NCBI RefSeq assembly: GCF_000012325.1
Contig: NC_003910.7
Span: 2,666,001-2,730,000, forward strand
Source of the DNA: Colwellia psychrerythraea 34H
GTDB taxonomy: Bacteria; Pseudomonadota; Gammaproteobacteria; Enterobacterales; Alteromonadaceae
Reading direction: 5' to 3'
Length of the DNA: 64,000 nt
Shown: piece by piece, positions 36,605-45,566 of the stretch
Position numbering within the stretch: the stretch's first letter is position 1
Layout of the letters: every line of letters begins with the position of its first letter
Program-made: the position numbers and the translations under genes
The notes under the pieces: generated by a model
The model's database searches: none
What the model saw: the letters and a program-made list of their open reading frames with translations, nothing else
Told to the model about the DNA's origin: nothing

Positions 36605-37744
36605 ATGAAAGAACTTTTAAAGGGTAATCCTGAATTATTGATTACTGTAGTTGGCATTGGTGGCTGCGGCTGCAACACAGTAAATATGCTTCATGAAAAT
36701 AATCTATCAAGCCAAGTTAACCTCGTTGCTGTTAATACTGATCTTGCTGCATTAAATAGCATTAACGTTGAAAACAAAATTCTAATAGGCGAGAACTTAA
36801 CTAATGGTTACGGCGCAGGCTCAGATCCTAGTATTGGTTATCAAGCAGCCCAAGAGAGTGAAGGGATGCTTCGTAGTGCGATAATGGATAGCGACATTGT
36901 TATTATTACTGCAGGTTTTGGTGGTGGCACTGGCACTGGGGCAAGTCCTTTAGTGGCCAAAATAGCACGCGAGCTAAATATTAGCTGCTTAGCTATTGTG
37001 ACTTTACCCTTTGAATCAGAAGGGCAAATTCGAATGGATTATGCCCTACAAGGTATTGGTGACATAAAAGAGCCTATACATGCGTATATTACGCTTTCAA
37101 ACGATCTGTTACTTGCAGGATTAGGTGAAACCGTTGGCTTATTTTCTGCCTTTAACCAAAGTAATGAAGTGCTTAAAAACCTTTTAATTGCCTTAGTGCA
37201 AATGCTGAATGAAACTGGCTATGTCAATGTCGACAAAAATGATTTTTCAACCATTTTGTCTTTTGAAGGGGAATCTATTCTAGGAGTTGGTAAAGCTAAT
37301 TCAGAAGAAGAGGCATTCGACGCACTTGATCAGGCACTTAATAATCCACTGGTTTCTATTGCAAACATTGATACAGCGAAAGGTATTATTTTTCAATTGT
37401 TTTGTAAATCAGAACCTAAATTATCAACCTACAATGGTTTAATTGATCACATCAGAACAAGGGTAACAAATCGATCTGTTTTGATTGTACCAGGTGTAAC
37501 TCTTGACCCAAATTTGACTTCGGAAATTGAAATATTAATTATAGGGTCGGGCATAAGTTCCAGTAAACCTGAGCCTATCAAAGACACTATTATTATTGAC
37601 AAAGAGACTTGTGAATTAGTACAAAATTTCGAGTCAACTGAACCCGAATATATCGATGATGAACTCAGTTTCATCAATCAAGGTGAATCAATGACCGATA
37701 TTCCGGCCATAACGCGCAAATTAATGGCAATCAATCGCGATTAA
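36605..37744 (+). CDS. Divergent FtsZ paralogue (tubulin/FtsZ GTPase)
   Basis: The 379-residue protein aligns along its length with FtsZ. It has an N-terminal GxGGxGxN nucleotide loop (VVGIGGCGCNTVNML), the tubulin signature GGGTGTG (residues 106-112), and the T7 catalytic loop NVDKND (Asn208, Asp210, Asp213), which keeps both acidic residues. The C-terminal domain carries a terminal peptide DIPAITRKL, close to the canonical DIPAFLRK partner-binding tail. So both GTPase and partner contacts look intact, although the rest is diverged. It is outside any ftsA/lpxC context, which argues for a second copy rather than the housekeeping gene. An EAL gene follows 96 bases later. AGGAA precedes the ATG. 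Confidence 0.85.
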   Translation: MKELLKGNPELLITVVGIGGCGCNTVNMLHENNLSSQVNLVAVNTDLAALNSINVENKILIGENLTNGYGAGSDPSIGYQAAQESEGMLRSAIMDSDIVIITAGFGGGTGTGASPLVAKIARELNISCLAIVTLPFESEGQIRMDYALQGIGDIKEPIHAYITLSNDLLLAGLGETVGLFSAFNQSNEVLKNLLIALVQMLNETGYVNVDKNDFSTILSFEGESILGVGKANSEEEAFDALDQALNNPLVSIANIDTAKGIIFQLFCKSEPKLSTYNGLIDHIRTRVTNRSVLIVPGVTLDPNLTSEIEILIIGSGISSSKPEPIKDTIIIDKETCELVQNFESTEPEYIDDELSFINQGESMTDIPAITRKLMAINRD

Positions 37745-37840
37745 TAAAACACTTCTTTACACGATAATGATTCTTATTTACAGTTATTGTTCAATAGTTG
37801 TTATAGGAAGGGCCGAATAAGAAATTATCGGCTGCAATGA

Positions 37841-38575
37841 ATGAAAGATAAAAAGCTACTCAACCCAGAGTGTTTAATCGATCTAATCGAAAATAGACGC
37901 TTTGGTGTTGAATACCAGCCAATAGTTAGTTGCAAAAGCCAAGAGATTTTTGCCTATGAGTCTTTGGCTAGATTCTATTCTGCTAATAATACGCTTATTA
38001 GACCAGACCTTGTTTATGAGTCACTCCATACAAGCCCACTGAGTTTGTTCCAGGTTGAATATCAACAGAAAAAGTTACAATTATCTCATGCTGTTGATGA
38101 CCATGATATTTTTGTTAATTTAGATCAAGACTCTTATTTCTCAAGCGGTGTCATTGGTCAAAGCAACCCTTTTCTAAAATTATTTAAAGCGTTTAAAAAG
38201 TCTAATGTCGTCGTTGAGTTAATTGAGAACTCAGAAATTAATGACGCCATTATGAGCTTGGCCATGATTGATAACTTAGCGAAAAGCAATATCCACACCG
38301 CTATAGATGATGTGTGTAATCCTCAATCTATGATTTCTACTTCAGTAATTCAATTGGTTAACTATATAAAGCTAGATAAATTTGTTGTGCAAAACCAAAA
38401 AAATCATAACTTCATGTTGCTAGTTAAATCAATTATTGATTACGCACATAGTGCGAACAAAAAAGTGATCTTAGAAGGGGTAGAAACGTATGAAGACTTG
38501 CAACTAGCTCAACAGCTTAAGTGTGATTTTGTACAAGGTTTTTACTACCGTGACCATTTTAAGAATGTCACTTAA
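37841..38575 (+). CDS. Stand-alone EAL-domain protein, probably degenerate
   Basis: The 244-residue protein is a single EAL domain without sensor or GGDEF partner. The signature is ESL instead of EAL (FAYESLARF). FVNLDQD, VELIENSEI, AIDDV, YIKLDKF, VILEGVETYED and FVQGFYYRD correspond to the catalytic and metal-binding segments. Loop 6 (normally DDFGTG) reads DDVCNP, so the loop that organises metal and dimer contacts is altered. It may bind cyclic-di-GMP without efficiently hydrolysing it. It follows the ftsZ-like gene and could share its transcript. Confidence 0.8.
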   Translation: MKDKKLLNPECLIDLIENRRFGVEYQPIVSCKSQEIFAYESLARFYSANNTLIRPDLVYESLHTSPLSLFQVEYQQKKLQLSHAVDDHDIFVNLDQDSYFSSGVIGQSNPFLKLFKAFKKSNVVVELIENSEINDAIMSLAMIDNLAKSNIHTAIDDVCNPQSMISTSVIQLVNYIKLDKFVVQNQKNHNFMLLVKSIIDYAHSANKKVILEGVETYEDLQLAQQLKCDFVQGFYYRDHFKNVT

Positions 38576-38652
38576 TAACTTTTAATCAACGAAATAACAC
38601 CATACACTATAGCTAATTCTTATATCTTCCTTTTTAAATAAAGAGTATCAAC

Positions 38653-39213
38653 ATGAAAGTTAACATCAATTTTACGAAAATAAACAGTATGAAAAAATCT
38701 ATCCTAGTCATTTGTAGCTTAGTAAGTCTCGTTGGATTTTCCGCGTTAGCAACCGATTTAAAAGTGGGCGACATTGCACCAAATTTTAAACTACAAGCAA
38801 CGACTGGTGATTATTACCAATTAAGTGATTACAAAGGCAAACAAGCAGTGGTTTTAGCTTGGTATCCAATGGCAAATACCCGTGGTTGTACTATTGAATG
38901 TAAATCGCTGACAGAACAAGGACACCTAATTCGAGAGTTTGATGTTAGTTACGTTATGGCTAGTGTCGACCCTATTGATGATAACAGAGACTTTGCTGAG
39001 AAAACGGGTGCTGACTTCCCCATGCTAAGTGATCCTACTAAAACAGCGGCGAAAGCGTATCAAGTGCTTAATATGTTCAAAGTTGCCAGTCGCGTCACTT
39101 TCTATATCTCTAAAGAAGGTAAAATAGTCAAAATTGATGATAATATTTCACCAAAATCTGCTGCTCAAGATATGGCTTATAATTTGGCCGCTTTAGGTAT
39201 TGCTAAGCAATAA
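38653..39213 (+). CDS. Periplasmic peroxiredoxin, BCP/PrxQ-like
   Basis: The 186-residue product has a signal-peptide-like segment (MKKSILVICSLVSLVGFSALA; a second ATG at 38689 would start right there). A thioredoxin-fold peroxiredoxin domain with VGDIAPNFKLQAT follows. The peroxidatic Cys lies in TRGCTIECKSL, with a second Cys four residues on, and ASVDPIDDNRDFAEKTGADFPMLSD follows. Such proteins reduce peroxides using thiols. The export signal is unusual for a BCP-type enzyme and suggests a periplasmic role. A small zinc-ribbon gene starts 8 bases after it. Confidence 0.85.
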   Translation: MKVNINFTKINSMKKSILVICSLVSLVGFSALATDLKVGDIAPNFKLQATTGDYYQLSDYKGKQAVVLAWYPMANTRGCTIECKSLTEQGHLIREFDVSYVMASVDPIDDNRDFAEKTGADFPMLSDPTKTAAKAYQVLNMFKVASRVTFYISKEGKIVKIDDNISPKSAAQDMAYNLAALGIAKQ

Positions 39214-39220
39214 CTAAATA

Positions 39221-39472
39221 ATGTCAAAACCCAACAAAAAAGGCCCGAGCAAGACAGTTGATATATATTGTAAGGGCTGTAATTTCCTGCTGTTTAAATA
39301 CCGTAAAGGCGGAAAGGGCGCCTTACTTAAATGTTTTAAAGAACGCATTAGTCAAAACTTTACCGAAACGCCTTGTACATGCCCAAAATGTAAGAAGGTA
39401 TTTGCCCGAGATTGCTTAATTAGAGGTACACCTGCCTTTAAAATGATCGGCGGTAAAGTGTGGTGTAAATAG
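39221..39472 (+). CDS. Small zinc-ribbon-like protein
   Basis: The 83-residue product has two Cys pairs, IYCKGCNF (about residues 16-19) and CTCPKCKK (about 52-57), spaced as in a zinc ribbon, plus a very basic surface. It lies 8 bases after the peroxiredoxin stop and is probably co-transcribed. A nucleic-acid or zinc-binding role is possible; no family was recognised with confidence. Confidence 0.7.
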   Translation: MSKPNKKGPSKTVDIYCKGCNFLLFKYRKGGKGALLKCFKERISQNFTETPCTCPKCKKVFARDCLIRGTPAFKMIGGKVWCK

Positions 39473-39609
39473 CTTGTTATTTCGATGTTATCATTGTGAT
39501 TAATTCTGTAAGCAAAAACAAAAAGACACATTTCCAGAACAACTTAAAGCAGTTATAAGTTATGCGATAGTTATCATACGCATAAATAACTCCTATTAGG
39601 ATTGGATCA

Positions 39610-39825
39610 TTGGATATCGAACAAGCAAGAATAAAAGCAATATGTCATCACATGACCACTATCAGCATTGATAACAAACCTTTTGTGCCATTAGTAAAAG
39701 TTAAACGAAGTGAAGCTTTACTTGCCGGGCAAATTAGAGTGATGTTATCGAAAAGGCGCTCTAATCGTATTCATTATTTTTTGCAGACATATTCGAATAA
39801 AATCACCTTACTTAATGATGATTAG
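39610..39825 (+). CDS. Small protein of unknown function with a TTG start
   Basis: The 71-residue frame begins at a TTG with AGGA about eight bases upstream; no in-frame ATG is suitably placed. The sequence is basic and soluble, with no signal peptide or Cys motif, for example KVKRSEALLAGQIRVMLSKR. I do not recognise it. It is a weaker call than its neighbours because of the non-ATG start and short length. Confidence 0.5.
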   Translation: MDIEQARIKAICHHMTTISIDNKPFVPLVKVKRSEALLAGQIRVMLSKRRSNRIHYFLQTYSNKITLLNDD

Positions 39826-39852
39826 TGCTATATAACTTTTCAATTAAATCGG

Positions 39853-39884
39853 CAAATAAACTAACAAATAAACTAACAAATAAA
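39853..39884. repeat. 12-mer tandem repeat, 2.7 copies
   Basis: CAAATAAACTAA is repeated at 39853-39864 and 39865-39876, with a partial third copy to 39884. It is non-coding and AT-rich. Confidence 0.7.
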
Positions 39885-40288
39885 GCCTACTATTTTTATT
39901 AATAGGTGAGCTTAATTCACTTGGTTATATTAATGAATATTTAAAATGCACAAAATAGTAATATTCTGCAATGGAATCTACCGACTAGGTATTAAATTAT
40001 TATTAATATAAATAACAATTACATAGTATATTACGCGTTACTTTTAACTGTGTGTTATTTACCGTGATTTATATTGTAATAGCAAAAAATCATCATCAAT
40101 ACGGAAGTTACTTTGAGCAACCAATGACACTCAACTCAAAGTATTAAGCTGTTAATTTTCTTTGGAAGAATAATAACTAATATTGTGGTGGATGCTAATT
40201 CACTGACACTTGATTGAGCTTTTTAATCAGGTATATAAACAGAGTGAACAAGACATTTATCAATGACTATTTCGATAGCTACTTATTT
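39885..40288. other. Intergenic stretch before the LysR-type gene
   Basis: About 400 bases of very AT-rich sequence. No coding frame, RNA gene or terminator was recognised. The promoter of the LysR-type regulator should lie here. Confidence 0.45.
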
Positions 40289-41083
40289 ATGAAACAACTA
40301 GACCTTAATTCTCTTTCAGTATTTATTACACTGTATCATGCAGGCTCAACTCAAAAAGCTGCTTTAAAACTGAACCGCTCACAATCTTATGTTTCTAAAG
40401 TGCTATCAAAGTTACGAGAAGATATTGGCGACCCATTATTTGTCCGAACGGCAACCGGATTAGAGCCGACAAGCTATGCAAATATTATTGCGCCTAAGGT
40501 TAAGGAAGCATTAGCGCAGATGCACAGTGCCCTTGAGCCCGAGTCTTTTAATCCTTTAGCACTTGATAAAGTTACTATTCATTTGGCAGCACCTTTTATT
40601 ATCCCAATAGGTAAAATATTGATTAATAAGATAAGGCAGAAAACCCCTGCAGTTATTGAGCTCAGAGAGTGGAACTTACACAGTGAAGTTTTACTTTTAG
40701 AAGAGCAGGTTGATATAGCGTTTCATGCCCTTAAAGACAGGCCTCAGAGCCTATACCAAAGGAAAATCATGTCAGTAAGTGGCCAGTTTATTGGCAATAG
40801 GCAAGGGGAGTTTATCAAAACTATTTTCGATAATTACAACGAATATAGTGGAATGTACAAATTATTGGATGCCGACATTAAGCCGGGTATTATCATAGAT
40901 AGTCAATATCTGTCAGGCCAGTTAATGGATGAACACTACACCTATGGCCTTGCTAATGATAAGGAGAAGAAAAATACTCCAACAGATGTAGCTATGATCT
41001 GCAAAGCTGCCAGTAGATGCTCCCCAAAAGTACAGTGGCTTATGGATCTGTGTGCGCCTATCGTAAAACAGTCACGCTGGTAA
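40289..41083 (+). CDS. LysR-family transcriptional regulator
   Basis: From the ATG at 40289 the product has 264 residues and begins MKQLDLNSLSVFITLYHAGS, the usual LysR N-terminus. The winged HTH includes STQKAALKLNRSQSYVSKVLSKLREDIGDPLFVRT. The C-terminal effector domain (about residues 90-264) is shorter than usual and lacks parts of the second lobe. Upstream in-frame TTG and GTG codons would add 15-25 unsupported residues. Its target is not evident; no operon partner is adjacent. Confidence 0.82.
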   Translation: MKQLDLNSLSVFITLYHAGSTQKAALKLNRSQSYVSKVLSKLREDIGDPLFVRTATGLEPTSYANIIAPKVKEALAQMHSALEPESFNPLALDKVTIHLAAPFIIPIGKILINKIRQKTPAVIELREWNLHSEVLLLEEQVDIAFHALKDRPQSLYQRKIMSVSGQFIGNRQGEFIKTIFDNYNEYSGMYKLLDADIKPGIIIDSQYLSGQLMDEHYTYGLANDKEKKNTPTDVAMICKAASRCSPKVQWLMDLCAPIVKQSRW

Positions 41084-41134
41084 TCGCCATTGTTAGTCCT
41101 ATATGATTTTGAACTTAAACATTAACCAGAATCA

Positions 41135-41458
41135 TCAATCACAGAGCTTTTCAGTTAATTGTTCAAGTTTTTCATCATTCTCACTATTGATGTAAATATC
41201 CAGTGCGCCTCCCAAAAACACCACAAAACTAAAGAAAGCTATTCCTGGCGTTGAATTAACTGCCGCGTAAATAAGTCCACCAGAGCCGACAGTTGCTCTG
41301 GTGTATGCCAAAAAGTAACTTGTTTTCTCTCCTCCGTAATACAGACTTTTTTCTTGCATTGCTATTATTTTAATCTCTTCATCACCACATTCTTCGTTTG
41401 CTAACACATTGAAAGAAAGGACTGTTGTTAGTAATACTGTTGTTATTAATTTTTTCAT
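41135..41458 (-). CDS. Small exported protein with one hydrophobic segment
   Basis: The 107-residue product starts with a Sec signal peptide (MKKLITTVLLTTVLSFNVLA, cut near residue 20). A polar N-terminal part has one Cys. A long hydrophobic stretch at about residues 60-90 may be a membrane helix, and an acidic tail with a final Cys follows. The function is unknown. It is convergent with the LysR-type gene. Confidence 0.6.
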   Translation of the reverse strand: MKKLITTVLLTTVLSFNVLANEECGDEEIKIIAMQEKSLYYGGEKTSYFLAYTRATVGSGGLIYAAVNSTPGIAFFSFVVFLGGALDIYINSENDEKLEQLTEKLCD

Positions 41459-41599
41459 TGTTTAGATTTAGCAGCTGCTACCTATCCATTAGATCTGCAT
41501 ACAGACAAAAAACGTGCGTACATAATGCCAGAATTAAAAAAGCTCTTTGGAATAACGTTTATTCCAAAAGTAACGATAGGTTTAATAGCTAAGTTGTAG
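41450..41599 (+). pseudogene. Possible gene remnant (C-terminal fragment)
   Basis: A frame open from 41450 to TAG at 41597-41599 reads like real protein: LDLHTDKKRAYIMPELKKLF and then GITFIPKVTIGLIAKL. It has no start codon at its beginning; the only internal ATG (41524) would give 24 residues. The 5' part overlaps the start of the minus-strand gene at 41458. It may be the decayed end of a lost gene. The parent family was not recognised. Confidence 0.3.
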
Positions 41600-41833
41600 A
41601 ATTAGCCTGAGTGGCTTTATTATTGTAGTCATCTCGTTATTACCGCATTTAGGACATAACGATTATACAGTCTAATTAATAAATATTTATTGCTAACATT
41701 TTGATATTAAAACAAACTACAATTATTATTTACTAAACATATAAATATTAACATGGATGTTCTTATTGATTTACTCACTAAAATTCTTCAAAAACCTCAA
41801 AAGTCATCCGTAAAAAGTAGAGAAATAAGTATT
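41600..41833. other. Leader of the sensor diguanylate cyclase gene
   Basis: AT-rich sequence with no recognised RNA or terminator. It includes a possible earlier start (ATG at 41753) for the downstream gene, which lacks an SD and would place about 65 residues before the signal-peptide cleavage site. Confidence 0.4.
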
Positions 41834-44800
41834 ATGCTACTCGATGTAAAATTTACTAAAAACACATGTACTAAGCTCATCGGCCTATGGCTTAAGTTCT
41901 TTCTCTTCTATTCTTTGCTTCCTTTTTCAACCTCTGCTCAAGAGGCCTCTTTTCGTTTCAAGAGATTAGGCCTTGAAGACGGTTTATCTCAAATCAGTGT
42001 TAATGGCATCGCCCAAGATGTAAATGGCTTTATCTGGTTTGCTACTCAAGATGGTTTGAACAAATACGATGGCTATCAAATAACAACATATAGACATCAA
42101 CCTTCAGATCCTAATAGTATTATCAATAATCATATACATTCTATTTTTAAAGATTCAAAGCACAACTTATGGATAGGTAGTTATGGTGGTTTGAGCAAAT
42201 ACGAACCAAAAACAGACAATTTCACTCATTATAATTCACCATCACTCAATGACTCGGATGGAAAAGTTGGTTACATACAGTCACTATTCGAAGATTCTGA
42301 TGGAGAGCTTTGGCTATCATCCAACATGGGGTTATATCGATACAGTATTGATACAAACACTTATATTTTATATCTACCTGACGATAATAAGCCTAATAGC
42401 GTAATTCATAGTGAAATAAAATCTATTGCTGAAGATTCAATAGGGAATATTTGGATAGGAACAACTATTGGAGTAAGTAAATATAATAAACGCAATAATA
42501 CCTTTACTAATTATCAACACTCTCCTGAAAATCCGCATAGTTTAAGTAATAATTTTGTATTGAAAATATATAAAGACTCCCAAAATAACTTATGGTTTGG
42601 GACTTTTGGTGGCGGACTTGATAGATACGATAATGATACAAGTAAATTTGTTCACCATAGAACAAACACACAAAATAAAAATTCATTAGGTAATAATTAT
42701 ATACGAACAATTCTTGAAGACAGTGCAGGCATGCTCTGGCTAGGCACTAACAATGGTTTATACGCTTTTGATTCAAGCAAACTCATATTCCAGCGATTCA
42801 GACATTCCGTAAATGACAGACACAGCTTAAGCCATGATGTCATTTATTCATTATTTCAAGATAAAGATGGTTCATTATGGGCAGGAACATTAGGCGGTGG
42901 AGTCAACCTATTTAGGCCAAGTACCAATGTCTTTAAACATTATAAGTCAAACCCAAATAACCCAGAAAGTCTAAATGCGAATATGGTGTATGCGATCTAT
43001 GATGATGATGAATACGTTTGGGTAGGGACTTCTGGTGGGGGACTTAATAAGTTAAATAAAACCACAGGGAAATTTTCCAACTTCACGGAACCGGAAACCA
43101 GCGTTGGTTTAGGTTTAAATAAGGTTAACTATATTATCAAAGCTTCAGAAGCCGAATTATGGTTAAGTACAAATTCTGATGGCCTGCTAAAATATAATAA
43201 AAATACGGGCAACATTACTCAATACAAACATCATCCAGACGATAGAAATAGCCTGAGTAACAATAGAGCACGAGGCTTAGCTATAGATAAAGAGGGTAAC
43301 TTATGGATTGGTACCGCAGGGGGAGGCTTGAATAAGTTGGATCCTATTAGTGGTCAGTTTACCCATTTCATGCCCGATACAGACAATCCAAATAGCATCA
43401 GTACTAACTTTATCCGATGTTTACTTTATGACTCTAAAGGAAGATTGTGGACTGGCTCTTATGGCCAAGGCTTGAACCGATTCGATTTTGATACGCAGAC
43501 TTTTATTAACTTTAACAAGGACTCTGTAAAAGAACCAATACTGAGCAACAAATTTATTCGCTCAATTTTCGAAGATAAGTCAGGTAACATATGGGTCCTG
43601 ACTAATGGTGGCATTATTAAATATGATGAAAGCAAGGGCAGTTTCCACTCTTACACCACTACCGATGGATTACCGAGTAATGTCGTATATGGCGCATTAG
43701 AAGATCAAAAAAACAATTTATGGTTAAGTACTAACAATGGGCTAAGTAAATTCAACCCTCAAAACATAACATTTGAAAATTATACTAAAGAAGAGGGGAT
43801 CCAGGAGAACGAATTTAATACGGGTTCATTCTTCAAAAATAAAACGGGTGAAATGTATTTTGGTGGCATAAATGGCTTCACTTTATTTCATCCTGATAAG
43901 ATTAAAAAAGATAAAACAATCCCAACAGTTAGCTTCACCAACTTATTACTTTATAACGATGCAATAGCAATTGGCGAGTCAGAGAGATTTTCTAGTCATA
44001 TAAGCTCAACTAATGCGTTGAATTTCGCTCACAATGATGACGTTATCACCTTCGAATTTTCAGCATTAAGTTACTCCCAAGCAAATAACATCTCTTATAG
44101 ATACCAATTGCAAGGATTCAGTGATAACTGGATAGAAACGGATCATAACCACAGAAGAGCTACCTTCACCAACTTGTCCAAAGGTGATTATATTCTCAAG
44201 GTTAAAGCATCGAACAGAAATCGGAGCTGGGGAGAGGAAACCACGGATTTAAGAATAACTATTGCAGCAGCATACTGGGAAACAACGTGGTTCAGAGGAT
44301 TGTTACTCGCTATAGGATTTATAGTGTTCGTTATTGCAATTAAATGGAGAGAAAAGGCATTAAACAATCAAAACCTAGTGCTAGACATTATGGTTAAGGA
44401 GCGTACCAAAGAGCTTGAATCAAGTCAGGAATATTCTAATAAGCTCGAAAAATTAGTACAAAAACGCACCCTAAATTTACAAAAAGCCAACACAGCCTTG
44501 GAGCAGTCATCAATTACCGACGCACTCACAGGTATTCGAAATCGTCGTTTCCTTGATCAACAACTTTCAAGTGATTGGGCAATACAATCTCGTAATAATT
44601 TACCCTTATCTATTTTAATGATAGATATTGATTACTTTAAAAAATACAACGATTATTACGGACACCAACAAGGTGATGAGTGTTTGCAAAAAATAGCAAA
44701 AGAGATTCAATCAGTCATAAATCGTCCAACAGATAATCTATGTCGATATGGTGGAGAAGAGTTTGTCGTCATTACCTACAACGATGCTGAGGGTGCAAAG

Positions 44801-44998
44801 CATATTGCTAAACTTATTCTGAAAAAGCTTGATGAATTAGCCTTAGTTCACCTTACATCGGATAAAGGCATAGTGTCTGTCAGTATAGGCCTAGGAACTA
44901 TGGTTCCATCAATCGAAGTAGCGCCAGCTCGACTGCTTAAGTATGCCGATGATGCATTGTATCAAGCGAAGAATAATGGCCGTGATCAGCTATGTTAA
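41834..44998 (+). CDS. Periplasmic beta-propeller sensor diguanylate cyclase
   Basis: From the ATG at 41834 the product has 1054 residues. A signal peptide (cleavage after about residue 37, FSTSAQ) is followed by about 14 two-component-regulator-propeller repeats with NLWIGT/LWLGT motifs. A Y_Y_Y domain (YRYQLQGFSDNWIETD), one membrane helix (RGLLLAIGFIVFVIAI) and a coiled coil come next. The C-terminal GGDEF domain has the active-site motif GGEEF and an upstream RPTD that fits the inhibitory I-site RxxD five residues before it. It should make cyclic-di-GMP in response to a periplasmic ligand. Unlike most propeller hybrids it has no histidine kinase. Confidence 0.9.
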   Translation: MLLDVKFTKNTCTKLIGLWLKFFLFYSLLPFSTSAQEASFRFKRLGLEDGLSQISVNGIAQDVNGFIWFATQDGLNKYDGYQITTYRHQPSDPNSIINNHIHSIFKDSKHNLWIGSYGGLSKYEPKTDNFTHYNSPSLNDSDGKVGYIQSLFEDSDGELWLSSNMGLYRYSIDTNTYILYLPDDNKPNSVIHSEIKSIAEDSIGNIWIGTTIGVSKYNKRNNTFTNYQHSPENPHSLSNNFVLKIYKDSQNNLWFGTFGGGLDRYDNDTSKFVHHRTNTQNKNSLGNNYIRTILEDSAGMLWLGTNNGLYAFDSSKLIFQRFRHSVNDRHSLSHDVIYSLFQDKDGSLWAGTLGGGVNLFRPSTNVFKHYKSNPNNPESLNANMVYAIYDDDEYVWVGTSGGGLNKLNKTTGKFSNFTEPETSVGLGLNKVNYIIKASEAELWLSTNSDGLLKYNKNTGNITQYKHHPDDRNSLSNNRARGLAIDKEGNLWIGTAGGGLNKLDPISGQFTHFMPDTDNPNSISTNFIRCLLYDSKGRLWTGSYGQGLNRFDFDTQTFINFNKDSVKEPILSNKFIRSIFEDKSGNIWVLTNGGIIKYDESKGSFHSYTTTDGLPSNVVYGALEDQKNNLWLSTNNGLSKFNPQNITFENYTKEEGIQENEFNTGSFFKNKTGEMYFGGINGFTLFHPDKIKKDKTIPTVSFTNLLLYNDAIAIGESERFSSHISSTNALNFAHNDDVITFEFSALSYSQANNISYRYQLQGFSDNWIETDHNHRRATFTNLSKGDYILKVKASNRNRSWGEETTDLRITIAAAYWETTWFRGLLLAIGFIVFVIAIKWREKALNNQNLVLDIMVKERTKELESSQEYSNKLEKLVQKRTLNLQKANTALEQSSITDALTGIRNRRFLDQQLSSDWAIQSRNNLPLSILMIDIDYFKKYNDYYGHQQGDECLQKIAKEIQSVINRPTDNLCRYGGEEFVVITYNDAEGAKHIAKLILKKLDELALVHLTSDKGIVSVSIGLGTMVPSIEVAPARLLKYADDALYQAKNNGRDQLC

Positions 44999-45365
44999 TA
45001 AACCTAACAACATCACATTTCAACAAGGTGTATTACCCTTTTTATCGCCAGAATAGCGTAGTATCACGATAAACTTAATCATGGGTTAGTCAGACACTCA
45101 AAAAAAATCAGACTCGACTTAAATGAAATAAACACTGTAAAACAAATACTTAAACATAACGCGTTACATATTTCTTTGCTTCTATTAAGCAAGTTGATCG
45201 CTCTTCAGTTGAAATCAACAGAAATGCCCTTGTAATAAATCTTTATTACAAGGGCATGAAGAGGAAGTACATATCTAAAAGTTAAAGTATGCTTATTTAG
45301 ACATTACAACAATGGACGTTTTTCTCGTTATACTCTGTTACTTCGCACAGAATCATAACCGCTTA
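44999..45365. other. 367-base intergenic stretch
   Basis: It contains a long perfect hairpin (45224-45257) and the first copy of a 14-bp direct repeat, GGTTAGTCAGACAC (45084-45097), whose second copy is at 45914-45927. No coding frame was seen. Confidence 0.5.
45224..45257. repeat. 16-bp perfect inverted repeat with 2-nt gap
   Basis: ATGCCCTTGTAATAAA (45224-45239) and its complement TTTATTACAAGGGCAT (45242-45257) form a near-perfect palindrome. Strong terminator T-runs are absent on both strands. It lies downstream of the diguanylate cyclase gene. Confidence 0.6.
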
Positions 45366-45566
45366 TTAGTGAACCTCTGTCGGTCCATGACGATTGAGAA
45401 TATCTATTATTTCTGATTCTGCACTCTCTGGCATCATTACTTTGACCTGTGACGTTTTTTCGTCGATGAAAAAGTTTTCCCTTGGGATATCCTTATTCAC
45501 CAGTTCATCAGCCACATTTTCAAGGGCAAATTTATCTGTATATGTTGCTGTAATAGTCTTGTACAT
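45366..45566 (-). CDS. Small acidic protein of unknown function
   Basis: The 66-residue product has a compact mixed alpha/beta pattern (YKTITATYTDKFALENVADE, then a strand KTSQVKVMMP). A minus-strand AGGAGAAG lies five bases before the ATG, a strong SD that supports a real gene. No family was recognised; its fold resembles small stress-protein-like domains, but this is a guess. Confidence 0.65.
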   Translation of the reverse strand: MYKTITATYTDKFALENVADELVNKDIPRENFFIDEKTSQVKVMMPESAESEIIDILNRHGPTEVH

